Source: Sphingomonas cavernae (lineage in GTDB: Bacteria > Pseudomonadota > Alphaproteobacteria > Sphingomonadales > Sphingomonadaceae). From it: a stretch of DNA of 64,000 bases. Shown piece after piece: positions 35,278 to 44,372 of this stretch. Location: NCBI RefSeq assembly GCF_003590775.1, contig NZ_QYUM01000002.1, positions 1,116,001 to 1,180,000 of the forward strand, read 5' to 3'. The stretch's first letter is position 1, and every line of letters begins with the position of its first letter. Made by a program: the position numbers and the translations under genes. The notes beneath the pieces are model-generated. The model searched no databases. It was not told the DNA's origin and worked only from the letters and a program-made list of their open reading frames with translations.

Positions 35278-35676
35278 CTACCCCTTGCGTATCGGCGCCC
35301 CGATCGACCAGCTCTGACCGAACGGGTCGCGGATATGGCCGTAGCGATCGCCCCAGAACTGGTCGTCGGCGAGCGGCATGGTGACCTCGGCGCCCACGGC
35401 GACCGCGCGATTCCACACCGCATCGGCATCGTCGACCGACAGATGCAGCCGCGCCCCGCCGGGTGCCGCGCTGCTTTGTCCGCCGTGAAATTCCGGAAAG
35501 TCGTCGGACAGCATCAGCTCGCCGCCATTGAGCCGCAGATGCGCGTGCATCAGTCGCTTGCCGTCATCGGCGTCATGCGTCTCGACCAGCTCCGCGCCGA
35601 AGGCGTCCTGATAGAAGGCGACGGCGTCCCTGGCGCGGCCATCGGCGATGGTGAGATAGGGGGTGATACCGCTCAT
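35278..35676 (-). CDS. VOC family (PhnB-like) protein
   Basis: 132-residue VOC protein with SGITPYLTIADGRARDAVAFY at the N-terminus, followed by a LMLSDDFPEFHGG metal-site-like region, and DPFGQSWSIG at the end. It resembles PhnB/3-demethylubiquinone-9-methyltransferase-like VOC proteins. Substrate unknown. It is divergent from the GNAT gene at 35814 across a 137-bp gap. Confidence 0.82.
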   Translation of the reverse strand: MSGITPYLTIADGRARDAVAFYQDAFGAELVETHDADDGKRLMHAHLRLNGGELMLSDDFPEFHGGQSSAAPGGARLHLSVDDADAVWNRAVAVGAEVTMPLADDQFWGDRYGHIRDPFGQSWSIGAPIRKG

Positions 35677-35813
35677 GCGCTTTCTCCCGTGTCAGGGGGC
35701 AAGGCTAGGCGTCGGTACCGCACCGGTAAAGCGTCCACGGGGGTGTCCCCCGCTTGCCGCCGCGCGGCCACTGATGCTAGGACCCTGTTTCCGGGCATTT
35801 CAGGGGATTTGTC

Positions 35814-36362
35814 ATGACCTTGGGCGGTCCCATGCTGGTTACCGAGCATCTGGTGCTTCGCCCTCCCGCGCGCGAGGATTTCGAGGACTGGGTCGCTTTC
35901 CACGCCGATCCGGAGACGATGCGCTTCCTTGGCGGCGTGCAGACGCGCGCGGCCGCATGGCGGGGTATCTGCGCGATGGCGGGCGCCTGGCACATCAACG
36001 GTTTCGCGATGTTCTCGCTGATCGAACGCGCAAGCGGGCGCTGGGTCGGGCGCGTCGGCCCGTGGCAGCCCGAGGGCTGGCCGGGCACCGAGGTCGGCTG
36101 GGGCGTCGCGCGCGAATTTGCGGGTAAGGGTTATGCACGCAAGGCGGCGATCGCGAGCATCGACTTCGCCTTCGATCAGTTCGGCTGGGATGAAGTGATC
36201 CACACCATCAATCCCGACAACGCCGCCTCGATCCGGCTCGCCGCGCGTCTGGGCGCGGTCAATCGCGGCCCAACCGCACTCCCTGCGCCCTTCGAATCCG
36301 AGCGTGTCGACTGCTGGGCGCAAAGCGCCGCCGAATGGAAGGCTCGGCGCGCGGACATCTAG
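35814..36362 (+). CDS. GNAT family N-acetyltransferase (RimJ/RimL-like)
   Basis: 182-residue GNAT protein. Features are the N-terminal LVTEHLVLRPP, the acetyl-CoA loop EFAGKGYARKAAIAS and the late INPDNAASIRLAARLGA motif typical of the RimJ/RimL-like branch. Substrate unknown. The final 30 residues are enriched in charged residues. A 101-bp gap with no recognised signal separates it from the catabolic operon. Confidence 0.85.
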   Translation: MTLGGPMLVTEHLVLRPPAREDFEDWVAFHADPETMRFLGGVQTRAAAWRGICAMAGAWHINGFAMFSLIERASGRWVGRVGPWQPEGWPGTEVGWGVAREFAGKGYARKAAIASIDFAFDQFGWDEVIHTINPDNAASIRLAARLGAVNRGPTALPAPFESERVDCWAQSAAEWKARRADI

Positions 36363-36463
36363 ATCCTGATTGGTTGAAGTGGGAGCGCTGCGCGCCTCCA
36401 TCGAAAGCTATTCAAATCGTAGAAACTTGATCGTTTCCTCGACGGGCGGGACGCCTCAGCCCA

Positions 36464-37249
36464 TCAGGGACGCAGGACCCAGCCGCCATCGATGTGCAGC
36501 GTCTGGCCGGTAATCCAGGCGCCGGCTTCGGAGCACAGCAGGAGCAGGGCGCCGACCAGTTCGTCCGGCTCGCCTTGCGGGCGGCTGGCGACCGTCATCT
36601 TGAGGAACTGTAGGAAGGGGGAATCGTCAGGCACCAACTGCTTGCCCGCATCCGAAGTGACGTTGCCCGGGGCGATGGCGTTGGCGGTGATGCCTTCCTT
36701 GCCCAAGGCCTTGGCCAGCGTGGTCGTCAGGCCGACCAGCGCCAGCTTGCCGATGCCGTAGATGCCAATCGCCGGGAACGCGCCGCCCGAGGTCTGATTG
36801 ACGATCCGCCCGCCGCCGCGCTCGCGCATGGCGGGAATCGCGGCCTGGCAGCATATCAGGGCACCGGTGAGGTTGACGTTGAGCGTGCGGTTCCAGTCTT
36901 CGAGCGGGACGTCGGCAATGCTCTGATGCCCCAGCTCGGCCATCAGCGCGGCATTGTTGACGAGGATATCGACGCCGCCGAATTCGTCCTTTGCGGCCGC
37001 GACCATCTCCTTGGCCGAGGCCGGATCGGTAATATCCACGCGCACCCCGATGGCTTTTGCCCCGGTGGCCGCAATCTCATCGGCGACAGCTTTCGCGCCC
37101 GCCTCGTTGATATCGGCAACGACGACGGCGGCACCCGCCTTGGCAAGGCCAAAGGCATAGGCCCGACCGATAGAGTTGCCGCGCCCGCCGGCGCCAGTCA
37201 CGATCGCGACTTTGCCGTCAAGGCGAAACTGGTCGATTGAAAATGCCAT
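36464..37249 (-). CDS. SDR family oxidoreductase (catabolic operon)
   Basis: 261-residue short-chain dehydrogenase/reductase. The cofactor loop TGAGGRGNSIGRA is at residues 18-30; catalytic S154 (NQTS), Y164 and K168 (YGIGK) are present. It is the last gene of the minus-strand operon that begins with the aldehyde dehydrogenase. A 12-bp gap separates it from the upstream HIBDH-like gene. The substrate is unknown; the cofactor loop has an extra residue relative to the TGxxxGxG consensus, as in many catabolic SDRs. Confidence 0.86.
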   Translation of the reverse strand: MAFSIDQFRLDGKVAIVTGAGGRGNSIGRAYAFGLAKAGAAVVVADINEAGAKAVADEIAATGAKAIGVRVDITDPASAKEMVAAAKDEFGGVDILVNNAALMAELGHQSIADVPLEDWNRTLNVNLTGALICCQAAIPAMRERGGGRIVNQTSGGAFPAIGIYGIGKLALVGLTTTLAKALGKEGITANAIAPGNVTSDAGKQLVPDDSPFLQFLKMTVASRPQGEPDELVGALLLLCSEAGAWITGQTLHIDGGWVLRP

Positions 37250-37261
37250 TCTATATGCTCC

Positions 37262-38101
37262 TCAGATATCCTGCCCGGTAGCGGCCGCAAGGAAGCCGGA
37301 GGCTGCATCGCGCAGCGTTGCCACGCCGGCGTGGCCCAGCAATACCGCTCCTAACAGCTTCACATCCTTGACCAGCAGCGGCGCGCCGTGCGCGAAAGCC
37401 TGCGGACTGGGCAGACGCGCATAGACCTCGAAACCGAAACTGCGTCCGCTGCTCACCTTGATCAGTTCCGCCAGCGCCTTGCGCTCGATCCCCAGAGCCT
37501 CACCCGCGGCCAGCGCCGCATGCGCCAGGCCCATATTGGCGGCCATCAGCGCATTGTTGACGATTTTCGCGCGTTGGCCCGAGCCTGCCGGACCGAGATG
37601 GACCACGGTGCCGGCAAAGCTTTCGAACACCGGCTTCGCCCGGGCAAAGGCGTCGGCGCCGCCGCCGCACATCACGGTCAGCGTGCCGGCGGCCGCGGCC
37701 TGTCCGCCACCGCTTACCGGCGCATCGAGGAAATGGATCCCGCCCGCAGCGCAACGCGCGGCCAGCGCCTCGCAGCTTTCGGGCAGGATGGTGGAGTGGA
37801 TCGCCAGCAGGCTGCCCGGGCGCATGGCCGGAACCAGCTCGTCGCACACGGCCAAAACGCCGGCGTCATCAATGACACAAACGCCGATTACGTCACAGGC
37901 TCCGCCCAGTTCAGCAATGGATCCGGCAGCAATCGCACCCTGTACGACGAAGGGTTCGAGCACTTCGGCGCGCCTGGCCCACACGGTGAGCGGATGGCCA
38001 ACGGCGAGAATCCGTTCGGCCATCGGGCCGCCCTGGCTGCCCAGGCCGATGAAGCCGACCCTGATGGTGTTGGATGGGGCGGCGCCCGGCATGTCGGTCA
38101 T
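37262..38101 (-). CDS. 3-hydroxyisobutyrate-dehydrogenase-like NAD(P)-dependent oxidoreductase
   Basis: 279-residue member of the beta-hydroxyacid dehydrogenase family. The Rossmann loop reads GFIGLGSQGGPM at residues 16-27, with Gln at the position usually Met. A substrate-binding DAPVSGG is near residues 126-132 and the catalytic lysine is K179 in AKIVNNAL. The 4-bp gap to the upstream SDR stop indicates an operon. The exact hydroxyacid is not predictable from sequence. Confidence 0.85.
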   Translation of the reverse strand: MTDMPGAAPSNTIRVGFIGLGSQGGPMAERILAVGHPLTVWARRAEVLEPFVVQGAIAAGSIAELGGACDVIGVCVIDDAGVLAVCDELVPAMRPGSLLAIHSTILPESCEALAARCAAGGIHFLDAPVSGGGQAAAAGTLTVMCGGGADAFARAKPVFESFAGTVVHLGPAGSGQRAKIVNNALMAANMGLAHAALAAGEALGIERKALAELIKVSSGRSFGFEVYARLPSPQAFAHGAPLLVKDVKLLGAVLLGHAGVATLRDAASGFLAAATGQDI

Positions 38102-38105
38102 GAAA

Positions 38106-38861
38106 TCACCCTGCCGTGATGCCGGCGTCGATATTGACGCACGCGCCGTGGAACCCGCGGCCGGCGTCGGAGGCCAGCAGCAGGATCATGTCCGCGACGT
38201 CGTCGACTTCCACGGTGCCTCGCAGGCCGGAGAACCGCTTGATCAGCTCGAAGTCGCAGTTTTCCGGAGGACGGAAATTGGTCGCGATGTTCGTCACCAT
38301 GCCGCCTGGAGCTACCGCGTTGATACGGATCGGCTGCTTGACGAATTCCATCGCCATGGCCTTGGTCATGCCCAACAGGCCCCATTTGCTGGCGCAATAG
38401 GCAGCGGCGTAGGCCTCACCGATGAACGCGGCCGAGGAGGCGACGTTGACGATCGCGCCATGGCTTTCCAGCAGATGGGGTATCGCGGCTTGCGAGAGCA
38501 GGAATGGTGCCGCCAGGTTCACATCAAGGGTTCGCTGGAACTGTTCGAGCGGCATTTGCGGCGTATTGGCGAGGTAGATCAGGCCGGCCACGTTGCACAG
38601 CGCATCCAGCCGCCCGAACCGCGTTGCTGTTGCCTCGACGGCTTCTGAACACGCCGTCGCTTCGGACAGGTCGGCAAGATGGATCAGAACTTCGACCCCC
38701 CGCTCGTCCAGCAGCGCCGCGGTCTCGACAAGGCCGGCTTCATTGAGATCGACCAGGCACAGGTTCGCACCGGCACCAGCCAGCTTGAGCGCCGTCGCCC
38801 GGCCAAGGCCAGAGGCGGCACCGGTTACCAGTGCGACCTTGCCGGTCATGTCTGTTGTCAT
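38106..38861 (-). CDS. SDR family oxidoreductase (catabolic operon)
   Basis: 251-residue SDR with TGAASGLGRA at residues 13-22, SSAAF at 142-146, and Y155 and K159 in YCASK. It differs from the other SDR of the operon in its active-site neighbourhood, so the two probably act on different steps. It lies 13 bp after the CMD-like gene stop. Substrate unknown. Confidence 0.87.
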   Translation of the reverse strand: MTTDMTGKVALVTGAASGLGRATALKLAGAGANLCLVDLNEAGLVETAALLDERGVEVLIHLADLSEATACSEAVEATATRFGRLDALCNVAGLIYLANTPQMPLEQFQRTLDVNLAAPFLLSQAAIPHLLESHGAIVNVASSAAFIGEAYAAAYCASKWGLLGMTKAMAMEFVKQPIRINAVAPGGMVTNIATNFRPPENCDFELIKRFSGLRGTVEVDDVADMILLLASDAGRGFHGACVNIDAGITAG

Positions 38862-38874
38862 AATTTCAACCCCT

Positions 38875-39657
38875 TCAACCGTTCCACGGCAATCCGGCTG
38901 CGATCTTCTTCGTCATTTCGAAGACCGCGCCCTGAACTACCGATGCTTTGGGCCAGCCGGCCTGCGTGCCATATTGCAGGACGAATTCCTGCATCTCGTC
39001 GGGCTGGCAGTTGCCGCTCGCCATCGCGGCATGAACATGGGTCTTGATCGGGACTTCTGCGCCGGATTCGCACACGCCCACCAGCGTGATCCAGCGTCGG
39101 GCCCGCTGGTCCAGCCCCGGGCGACACCACATCTCGCCGAAAACGAAGTTTGGGATCGCTTCGAGATAGGGCGAGGCCGGCGGGGCGCCGGGAAAGGTCA
39201 TGACGTTGATGAATTCCTGCGCGCCTTCCTCGCTGCGCACCTGAGGATCCCATGCTCCCGCCTGGATCGGCGGGCATTCGGCGGCCGTCAGGCCGAGGGC
39301 TGCGGCCACGCGGGTAACCGCGGCCTCGAGCTCGGCGCCCTTCGTCCAGCCGCCATAGACAGCCAGGTGCAAGGCCGCCTCGCGCAGCTCGACAAGGCTG
39401 AGTTCACCGCTTGTCAGCGCACCGCGCACGTAGCGGTCAATGTGGTCGGCGGAACCGTTGGCCAGAGCCGCGCCGGCCATGGCGATGAGAAACCGTGCGC
39501 GCCGGTCCAGCCCGGGACGGGACCACACCTCTGCGAAGATGAAATCGCGCCAGCTTTCCTCATAGGGTGTTGCCGGTGTCGGCAGGGCGACGCCGGTAAC
39601 CTCCGCGGCGATAGCGTTGCCACGTGCGATACGGTCGGCAGGGCTGAGCAGGGTCAT
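38875..39657 (-). CDS. Carboxymuconolactone-decarboxylase-like protein (two CMD domains)
   Basis: 260-residue protein with two copies of the CMD/AhpD-like fold: the first includes RDFIFAEVWSRPGLDRRARF, the second NFVFGEMWCRPGLDQRARRW. Both keep the conserved His-containing helix. There is no AhpD CXXC pair. Start is ATG at 39657, with GGAG 8 bases upstream; the frame remains open to 39774 but that part is not typical. In catabolic operons such proteins are often lactone decarboxylases or cofactor-free isomerases; the role here is unknown. Confidence 0.82.
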   Translation of the reverse strand: MTLLSPADRIARGNAIAAEVTGVALPTPATPYEESWRDFIFAEVWSRPGLDRRARFLIAMAGAALANGSADHIDRYVRGALTSGELSLVELREAALHLAVYGGWTKGAELEAAVTRVAAALGLTAAECPPIQAGAWDPQVRSEEGAQEFINVMTFPGAPPASPYLEAIPNFVFGEMWCRPGLDQRARRWITLVGVCESGAEVPIKTHVHAAMASGNCQPDEMQEFVLQYGTQAGWPKASVVQGAVFEMTKKIAAGLPWNG

Positions 39658-39706
39658 CGTCAAATTCTCCGCGGGTGTCGACGCTCGGTGTTTCCGGTTG
39701 TGCGGA

Positions 39707-41185
39707 TCAGGGCTGGAGATTGACCCAGACGTTCTTGACCTGCTGGAATTCGCGAAGGCCCTCGACGCCTCCAAGTCGGCCGTGACCCGAATGCTTCATG
39801 CCGCCGAAGGGGACGCAGGGGGTCATCGCTTCGCCTGAGCCGTTCACCTGTACCTGCCCGGCCTGCAACTGCCCGGCGACACGGTGGGCGCGGGCGAGGT
39901 TGGTGGTGTGGATATATGCGCCAAGCCCGTAATCGCTGTCATTGGCCAGCGCGACCGCCTCTTCCTCGCTGTCGACGGGTGTTACGACGAGAACCGGGCC
40001 GAAGACCTCGTTGCGCGCGATCTCGCTGGCGGGATCGACATCCGCGAGGACGGTGATTGGCAGAAAATAGCCGTCGCCATGCTCGCCACCAAGCCGTCCG
40101 CCGCCGGTTAGCAGGCGGCCGCCGGCGGCGACGCCGCGATCGACAATGCCCGAGATGCGGCCGAGCGAAGCTTCGGAGATCACCGGTCCCATGATGGTGT
40201 CCATCGCAAAGGGATCGCCGACCTTGATGTGTCCGGCCATCGCGGCGAGCATCTGGAGGTAGGGTTCGTAGATTGCGCGTTCGACGAGGAGGCGGGTGCC
40301 GTTTACGCAGCCCTGGCCGTTGGCGCTGACCGCGCCGGAAAGGCCGCGCTTGGCGGCTGCCTGGAGGTCAGCGTCGGCAAAGACAAGCACAGCGGACTTG
40401 CCGCCGAGTTCAAGGCCAACGGGCTTGAGGGTCTGCGCGGCGTTGGCGAGGATCTTCTTCGCCGTCGCTCCGCTGCCGATGAATTCGATCTTGTTGATGC
40501 CGGGATGGGCCACCATCGCCTTGCCGACATCGGCGCCCCCGGTGACGAGGTTGACCACGCCCGGCGGGAAGCCGGCCTGCCGGATCAGTTCGACAAGGCG
40601 CATCACGCTGTAAGGCGCGAGGTCGGGCGCCTTGATGACGATGCAGTTGCCTGCCGCAAGCGCGGGGGCCAGCACCATGGTCGCGGCGAACAGAGGGCCA
40701 TTCCAGGGCACGATTGCGCCGATGACGCCGTATGGCTCATAGGACACATAATCATGCGCCGGGCCACCCCAGGTGGCGACGGTGCGGCCTTCGATCTTGT
40801 CGGCCCAGCCGCCGAAATAGCGGAACTTTTGCGCGGCGTCGTAGGACATGTGGGCGCCGGCGAGCATGATCGCGCCGTTCTCGGCCGTCAGGACGGGCGC
40901 CATCTCCTGCGCCTGTGCCTCCATGACGGCGGCGAGCTTGAGCATCAGGTCGCGGCGCTTGTCGCCAGGCATGGCGCGCCATGCCGGAAAAGCAGCCTGT
41001 GCGGCTGCGACGGCGCGATCGACGTCGGCGGGGCTGGCCATGCGCAGCTCGCGCGTGACAGTGGCTGTGCCGGGATAGATGTGGGCAAGGGCCTCGCCGC
41101 TGCCTGCCTCCTCGAGCGAATCGCCAATGATGATCGGATAACGCGGCAGCGTATCCAAAACTGGCTGCTGAAACGTCATTGCCAT
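39707..41185 (-). CDS. Aldehyde dehydrogenase family protein
   Basis: NAD(P)-dependent aldehyde dehydrogenase of 492 residues from the ATG at 41185. Catalytic C293 is in NGQGCVN, general base E259 in GLELGGK, and N162 in PWNGP; the cofactor motif IGSGATAKKI is near residues 236-245. Three closely spaced ATG codons (41191, 41185, 41179) are possible starts; 41185 has GAGG 6 bases upstream. It is the first gene of the operon, divergent from a GntR gene. It probably oxidises an aldehyde intermediate of an unidentified compound. Confidence 0.9.
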   Translation of the reverse strand: MAMTFQQPVLDTLPRYPIIIGDSLEEAGSGEALAHIYPGTATVTRELRMASPADVDRAVAAAQAAFPAWRAMPGDKRRDLMLKLAAVMEAQAQEMAPVLTAENGAIMLAGAHMSYDAAQKFRYFGGWADKIEGRTVATWGGPAHDYVSYEPYGVIGAIVPWNGPLFAATMVLAPALAAGNCIVIKAPDLAPYSVMRLVELIRQAGFPPGVVNLVTGGADVGKAMVAHPGINKIEFIGSGATAKKILANAAQTLKPVGLELGGKSAVLVFADADLQAAAKRGLSGAVSANGQGCVNGTRLLVERAIYEPYLQMLAAMAGHIKVGDPFAMDTIMGPVISEASLGRISGIVDRGVAAGGRLLTGGGRLGGEHGDGYFLPITVLADVDPASEIARNEVFGPVLVVTPVDSEEEAVALANDSDYGLGAYIHTTNLARAHRVAGQLQAGQVQVNGSGEAMTPCVPFGGMKHSGHGRLGGVEGLREFQQVKNVWVNLQP

Positions 41186-41260
41186 CCGCATCCTCTGCTG
41201 TCGGGCACGTTCGTCGCGGCGCTGGCCCGAATCTCTCTTTAACTCCTGAACAGAATAATG

Positions 41261-41305
41261 TGCATATTTATGGGGAGTCAATCCCGATAACAAAGGACAT
41301 ATGCA
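41261..41305. promoter_or_regulatory. Candidate regulatory region between ALDH and GntR genes
   Basis: AT-rich stretch with the inverted repeat TGCATAT (41261-41267) / ATATGCA (41299-41305), 31 bp apart, between the divergent starts. Position fits a GntR operator region but the spacing is loose. Confidence 0.3.
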
Positions 41306-41362
41306 AAGCTACCCGATATATCTATGCTAGGAATTGCAGGTTCGAGTTGAGGGAGAGGGAGA

Positions 41363-42064
41363 ATGACGGCTAACGGGACACAGCGGCGGAACCTTGTCGC
41401 AACCACGGCGGATCGCCTGCGCGATCTGGTCTTTGCCGCGGAGCCGGACAGCCTCGTCGGCGCGCTCCAGGACCTGGCGAAGGCGTTGGATGTCGGCATT
41501 GTCACGATTCAGCAAGCGGCCAGGGTGCTGGAGCACGAAGGCCTCCTTGAAGCACGTCGCGGACCAGGAGGGGGTTATTATGGAAGACGGCCCGACGCTG
41601 CTGCGCTGGAGCGCTCGATCGCGGCATATCTCCGGTCCAACCCCACGTCATTCGAGGAAGCGGTGAACATCACGTCATTGCTGTTCAACGAACTCGTCCC
41701 GGCTGCGGCTGATTGTGCGGACGCAGCGCTCAGGGCTGAACTGGAACAGCTTTCCCGACGTCTTGAAAACTGCAACACGGCCAGCGATTGCGGCCGCTTT
41801 GAAAGCGACTTTCAGGACCTGCTATTCAGAATGGTCGACTGGCCGTTGTTCAAGCTGCTGACCGTGGTCACGCTGCGCGTCGGGGTAACCAAGGCGGGGC
41901 GACTGCTGCGCGGGAGCGAAGAGGCCGTTGCGGACTGGAGGGAAGGCCGCCAGCGAATCATCTCGGCAATCTTGCGAAGTGACCGCGAACTTGCCCGATT
42001 TGAGGCTGATCGGAGCAACCGTCGTGTGGTGCTGCAAGGAATGCGGGAGCACGCGAGCACATGA
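41363..42064 (+). CDS. GntR family (FadR-like) transcriptional regulator
   Basis: 233-residue GntR regulator. The winged HTH includes LAKALDVGIVTIQQAARVLEHEG (here shown as two parts in frame: LAKALDVGIVTIQQ and VLEHEGLLEARRGPGGGYYG). The C-terminal helical domain resembles FCD but I do not see the typical metal-binding histidines. It is divergent from the ALDH-first catabolic operon and is probably its substrate-responsive repressor. Start ATG 41363, preceded by GAGGGAG. Confidence 0.86.
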   Translation: MTANGTQRRNLVATTADRLRDLVFAAEPDSLVGALQDLAKALDVGIVTIQQAARVLEHEGLLEARRGPGGGYYGRRPDAAALERSIAAYLRSNPTSFEEAVNITSLLFNELVPAAADCADAALRAELEQLSRRLENCNTASDCGRFESDFQDLLFRMVDWPLFKLLTVVTLRVGVTKAGRLLRGSEEAVADWREGRQRIISAILRSDRELARFEADRSNRRVVLQGMREHAST

Positions 42065-42353
42065 ATAACGCTCGTTTCTTGCGTCATCGCTTTGGCAAAA
42101 TGGGGCATTCCGCTGAGGAATTGCCGGAGGGCCGCCAGATCGGCCGCTGCCCGATATTGCCAAACATGGCTGCGCCGTGATGCGCCCGGCAAGCGCCCGA
42201 TGAATCGGGCTGCATCCGATGATCGCTTGACAGCCGCGTCCCTGAAGGAACTTATCTCTGCCGACCAAGGTCGCATAATCGCGGGCGGGCCGGGCGGAAG
42301 CACGGTCGTTCGGCATGCCACGAACGAGGGGGATGCATGGCCGGGGAAGACCA
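42065..42353. other. Intergenic region upstream of the SLOG operon
   Basis: 289 bp with no convincing gene. Open frames on both strands in this segment have no recognisable family and no good ribosome site. It must hold the promoter of the SLOG operon, but no clear -35/-10 or operator was found. Confidence 0.5.
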
Positions 42354-44357
42354 ATGACCTCCGAAGCGCCGCCGACGCCCACGCGCCGGCTGTGCATCGG
42401 CGTCACTGGCCACCGCGCATCGCATCCCGGCGTTGCCGCTAACCACGCACGGATAGAGGCGTGCTTCGGCGCCATTCTCGCCCGTATCTCGGATGGTGTC
42501 GCCACCGCACCGGCGATCCCCGGCGCGCCTCCGACCGCGCCCACCCGATTGCATTGTCTTCTTGCCGATGGCACCGATCAGCTTGCTGCGCGGCTCGCGC
42601 TTGACCATGGCTGGGAACTGTCATGCCCGCTGCCGTTCGGCCGCCAGCTCAATACGGCGATCAATTCCGCGCCCGTCTCTTACGCCGCCGCAAGGGCGCT
42701 GCTGGCGGGCGGGCTCGTCGCCGATGGCCCGACCGCCGGGCGTGCGGCGGCGATCGAGGCGCTCTGTGATAAGGCGCGGCTGTTCGAGCTGGCCGAACGC
42801 GATACGCATATCGCCGCGCTGTTCCTGGCGCGGTGCGAATCGCCCGACGCCGCCGAGCTGGCGCGACTGTTCAACGCCGAAACGTCGCAGCGCGTCGCGC
42901 TCGCGGGAATCGCGCTGGTCGAACAATCCGACATTGTCATCGCGCTGTGGGACGGCATCACCACGGCGCATGTCGGCGGGACGGGCCACACGATGGTCGC
43001 CGCGCTCGACCGCGGTGCGCCCGTGCTCTGGATCGACCCCGCCGAGCCCGAGGCGTGGCGGATCCTCCACGCGCCCGAATCGCTGGCCACCCTGACCAAC
43101 GAAGAAGCCGCTGACGGGCGCGACGCGGCGCTCGTTGCGCTCGTCCACACCGCGCTAGACCCCGATGGCGAAGCGCCCCAGCCCCGGCCGGCGGGCGACC
43201 GCGGGCTTGCCACGCTGACGCAGGAACGCTGGCACGCGCGCAGCAATCCGCTGGCGCACGGCTATCGGCGGGTCGAAGCGCTGTTCGGCGACGACGCAAA
43301 ATTGTCGCCGTTCCGCTCGATCCGCCAACGCTATGAGCCGCCCGAAGCGATCGGCAGCGGTAGCGGTGCGGCGCTGCTGGCCGAGGTCAGCGCGCTGCCG
43401 CAGGGCGATCCGATGCTCGCTGGCGCGATCGATCGCGCGGTGCTGCGCCGCTTCGCATGGGCCGATGGGGTCTCGTCGCGATTGTCCGACGCCTATCGCG
43501 GGGGGATGATGGTCAGCTTTCTGCTGTCGAGCCTGGCCGTGGTTGGCGGCATTATCTATCTGCCATTCTTCAGCACCGAGGGGAAATGGCCGTTCGCGTT
43601 GCTTGAACTGTTGCTCGTTGCGGGCATCCTGATCATCACCTTTGTCGGGCAGCGCCGACGCTGGCACGGCCGGTGGTTCGAGACGCGGCGTGTTGCAGAA
43701 TATCTGAGACACAGCCCGTTGCTGATCCTGCTCGGCGTCACGCGTCCCCCTGGACGCTGGCCGCGCGGTACGACAACGTCCTGGCCCGAATGGTACGCGC
43801 GGCAGGCGATACGCGAGATCGGCCTGCCGCGAGTGGCGATGACGCCCGCCTATCTGCGTCAGGCGCTGGAAGGCCCGCTGGCCGAACATGTTGCTTCGCA
43901 GCGCGACTATCATTTCGACAAGGCGCACCGGCTGAAACGCGTCCACCACCGGCTCGATCTGTTGTCGGGGGTGCTGTTCCTCCTCGCCGTGATCTCGGTT
44001 GTCGCCTATCTTGCGCTCAAGCTTGCGACCTCGCTGGGCCATATCGAATCGGGGTTGCTGGCTCACGCCTCCAAATACTTCACGCTCTTCGGTGTAATAT
44101 TCCCGTCCTTTGCCAGCGCCATCGCCGGCATCCGCTTCTTTGGCGATTTCGAGCGCTTCGCGGCGATTTCGGAGGTAGCCGCCGAGAAACTTGACGCCGT
44201 GCATCGCAGGATCAAGTTACTCCTGTCCGCGCCCGACAGCGCGCTGGACTATGCGTGCGTTGCAGAATTGGTCCACGCAACCGACGCGATCGTGGTCGCT
44301 GAGATCGAGAGCTGGCAATCAGTGTTCGGAGGCAAGCAGATATCGATTCCAGCCTGA
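42354..44357 (+). CDS. SLOG-domain protein with four transmembrane segments
   Basis: 667-residue protein. The N-terminal part is a SLOG (Rossmann-like nucleotide-derivative-binding) domain: IGVTGHR at residues 15-21, then LLADGTDQLAAR, the PLPFGRQ segment, SDIVIALWDG and GGTGHTMVAALDRGAPVLWID. The C-terminal half has two membrane hairpins, near residues 385-450 and 533-598, each followed by a charged helical stretch (RRVAEYLRHS and FERFAAISEVAAEKLD), reminiscent of SLATT-type effectors. ATG 42354 has GGGGAAGA upstream. The carotenoid-type gene follows after 15 bp. Known SLOG proteins sense or bind nucleotides in conflict or signalling systems; the role here is inferred. Confidence 0.75.
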   Translation: MTSEAPPTPTRRLCIGVTGHRASHPGVAANHARIEACFGAILARISDGVATAPAIPGAPPTAPTRLHCLLADGTDQLAARLALDHGWELSCPLPFGRQLNTAINSAPVSYAAARALLAGGLVADGPTAGRAAAIEALCDKARLFELAERDTHIAALFLARCESPDAAELARLFNAETSQRVALAGIALVEQSDIVIALWDGITTAHVGGTGHTMVAALDRGAPVLWIDPAEPEAWRILHAPESLATLTNEEAADGRDAALVALVHTALDPDGEAPQPRPAGDRGLATLTQERWHARSNPLAHGYRRVEALFGDDAKLSPFRSIRQRYEPPEAIGSGSGAALLAEVSALPQGDPMLAGAIDRAVLRRFAWADGVSSRLSDAYRGGMMVSFLLSSLAVVGGIIYLPFFSTEGKWPFALLELLLVAGILIITFVGQRRRWHGRWFETRRVAEYLRHSPLLILLGVTRPPGRWPRGTTTSWPEWYARQAIREIGLPRVAMTPAYLRQALEGPLAEHVASQRDYHFDKAHRLKRVHHRLDLLSGVLFLLAVISVVAYLALKLATSLGHIESGLLAHASKYFTLFGVIFPSFASAIAGIRFFGDFERFAAISEVAAEKLDAVHRRIKLLLSAPDSALDYACVAELVHATDAIVVAEIESWQSVFGGKQISIPA

Positions 44358-44372
44358 AACGGGGAAACGCCG

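Noticed and set aside
42065-42353. Remnant of an insertion sequence before the SLOG gene
   Set aside because: Open frames on both strands show no transposase motif and no terminal inverted repeats could be found.
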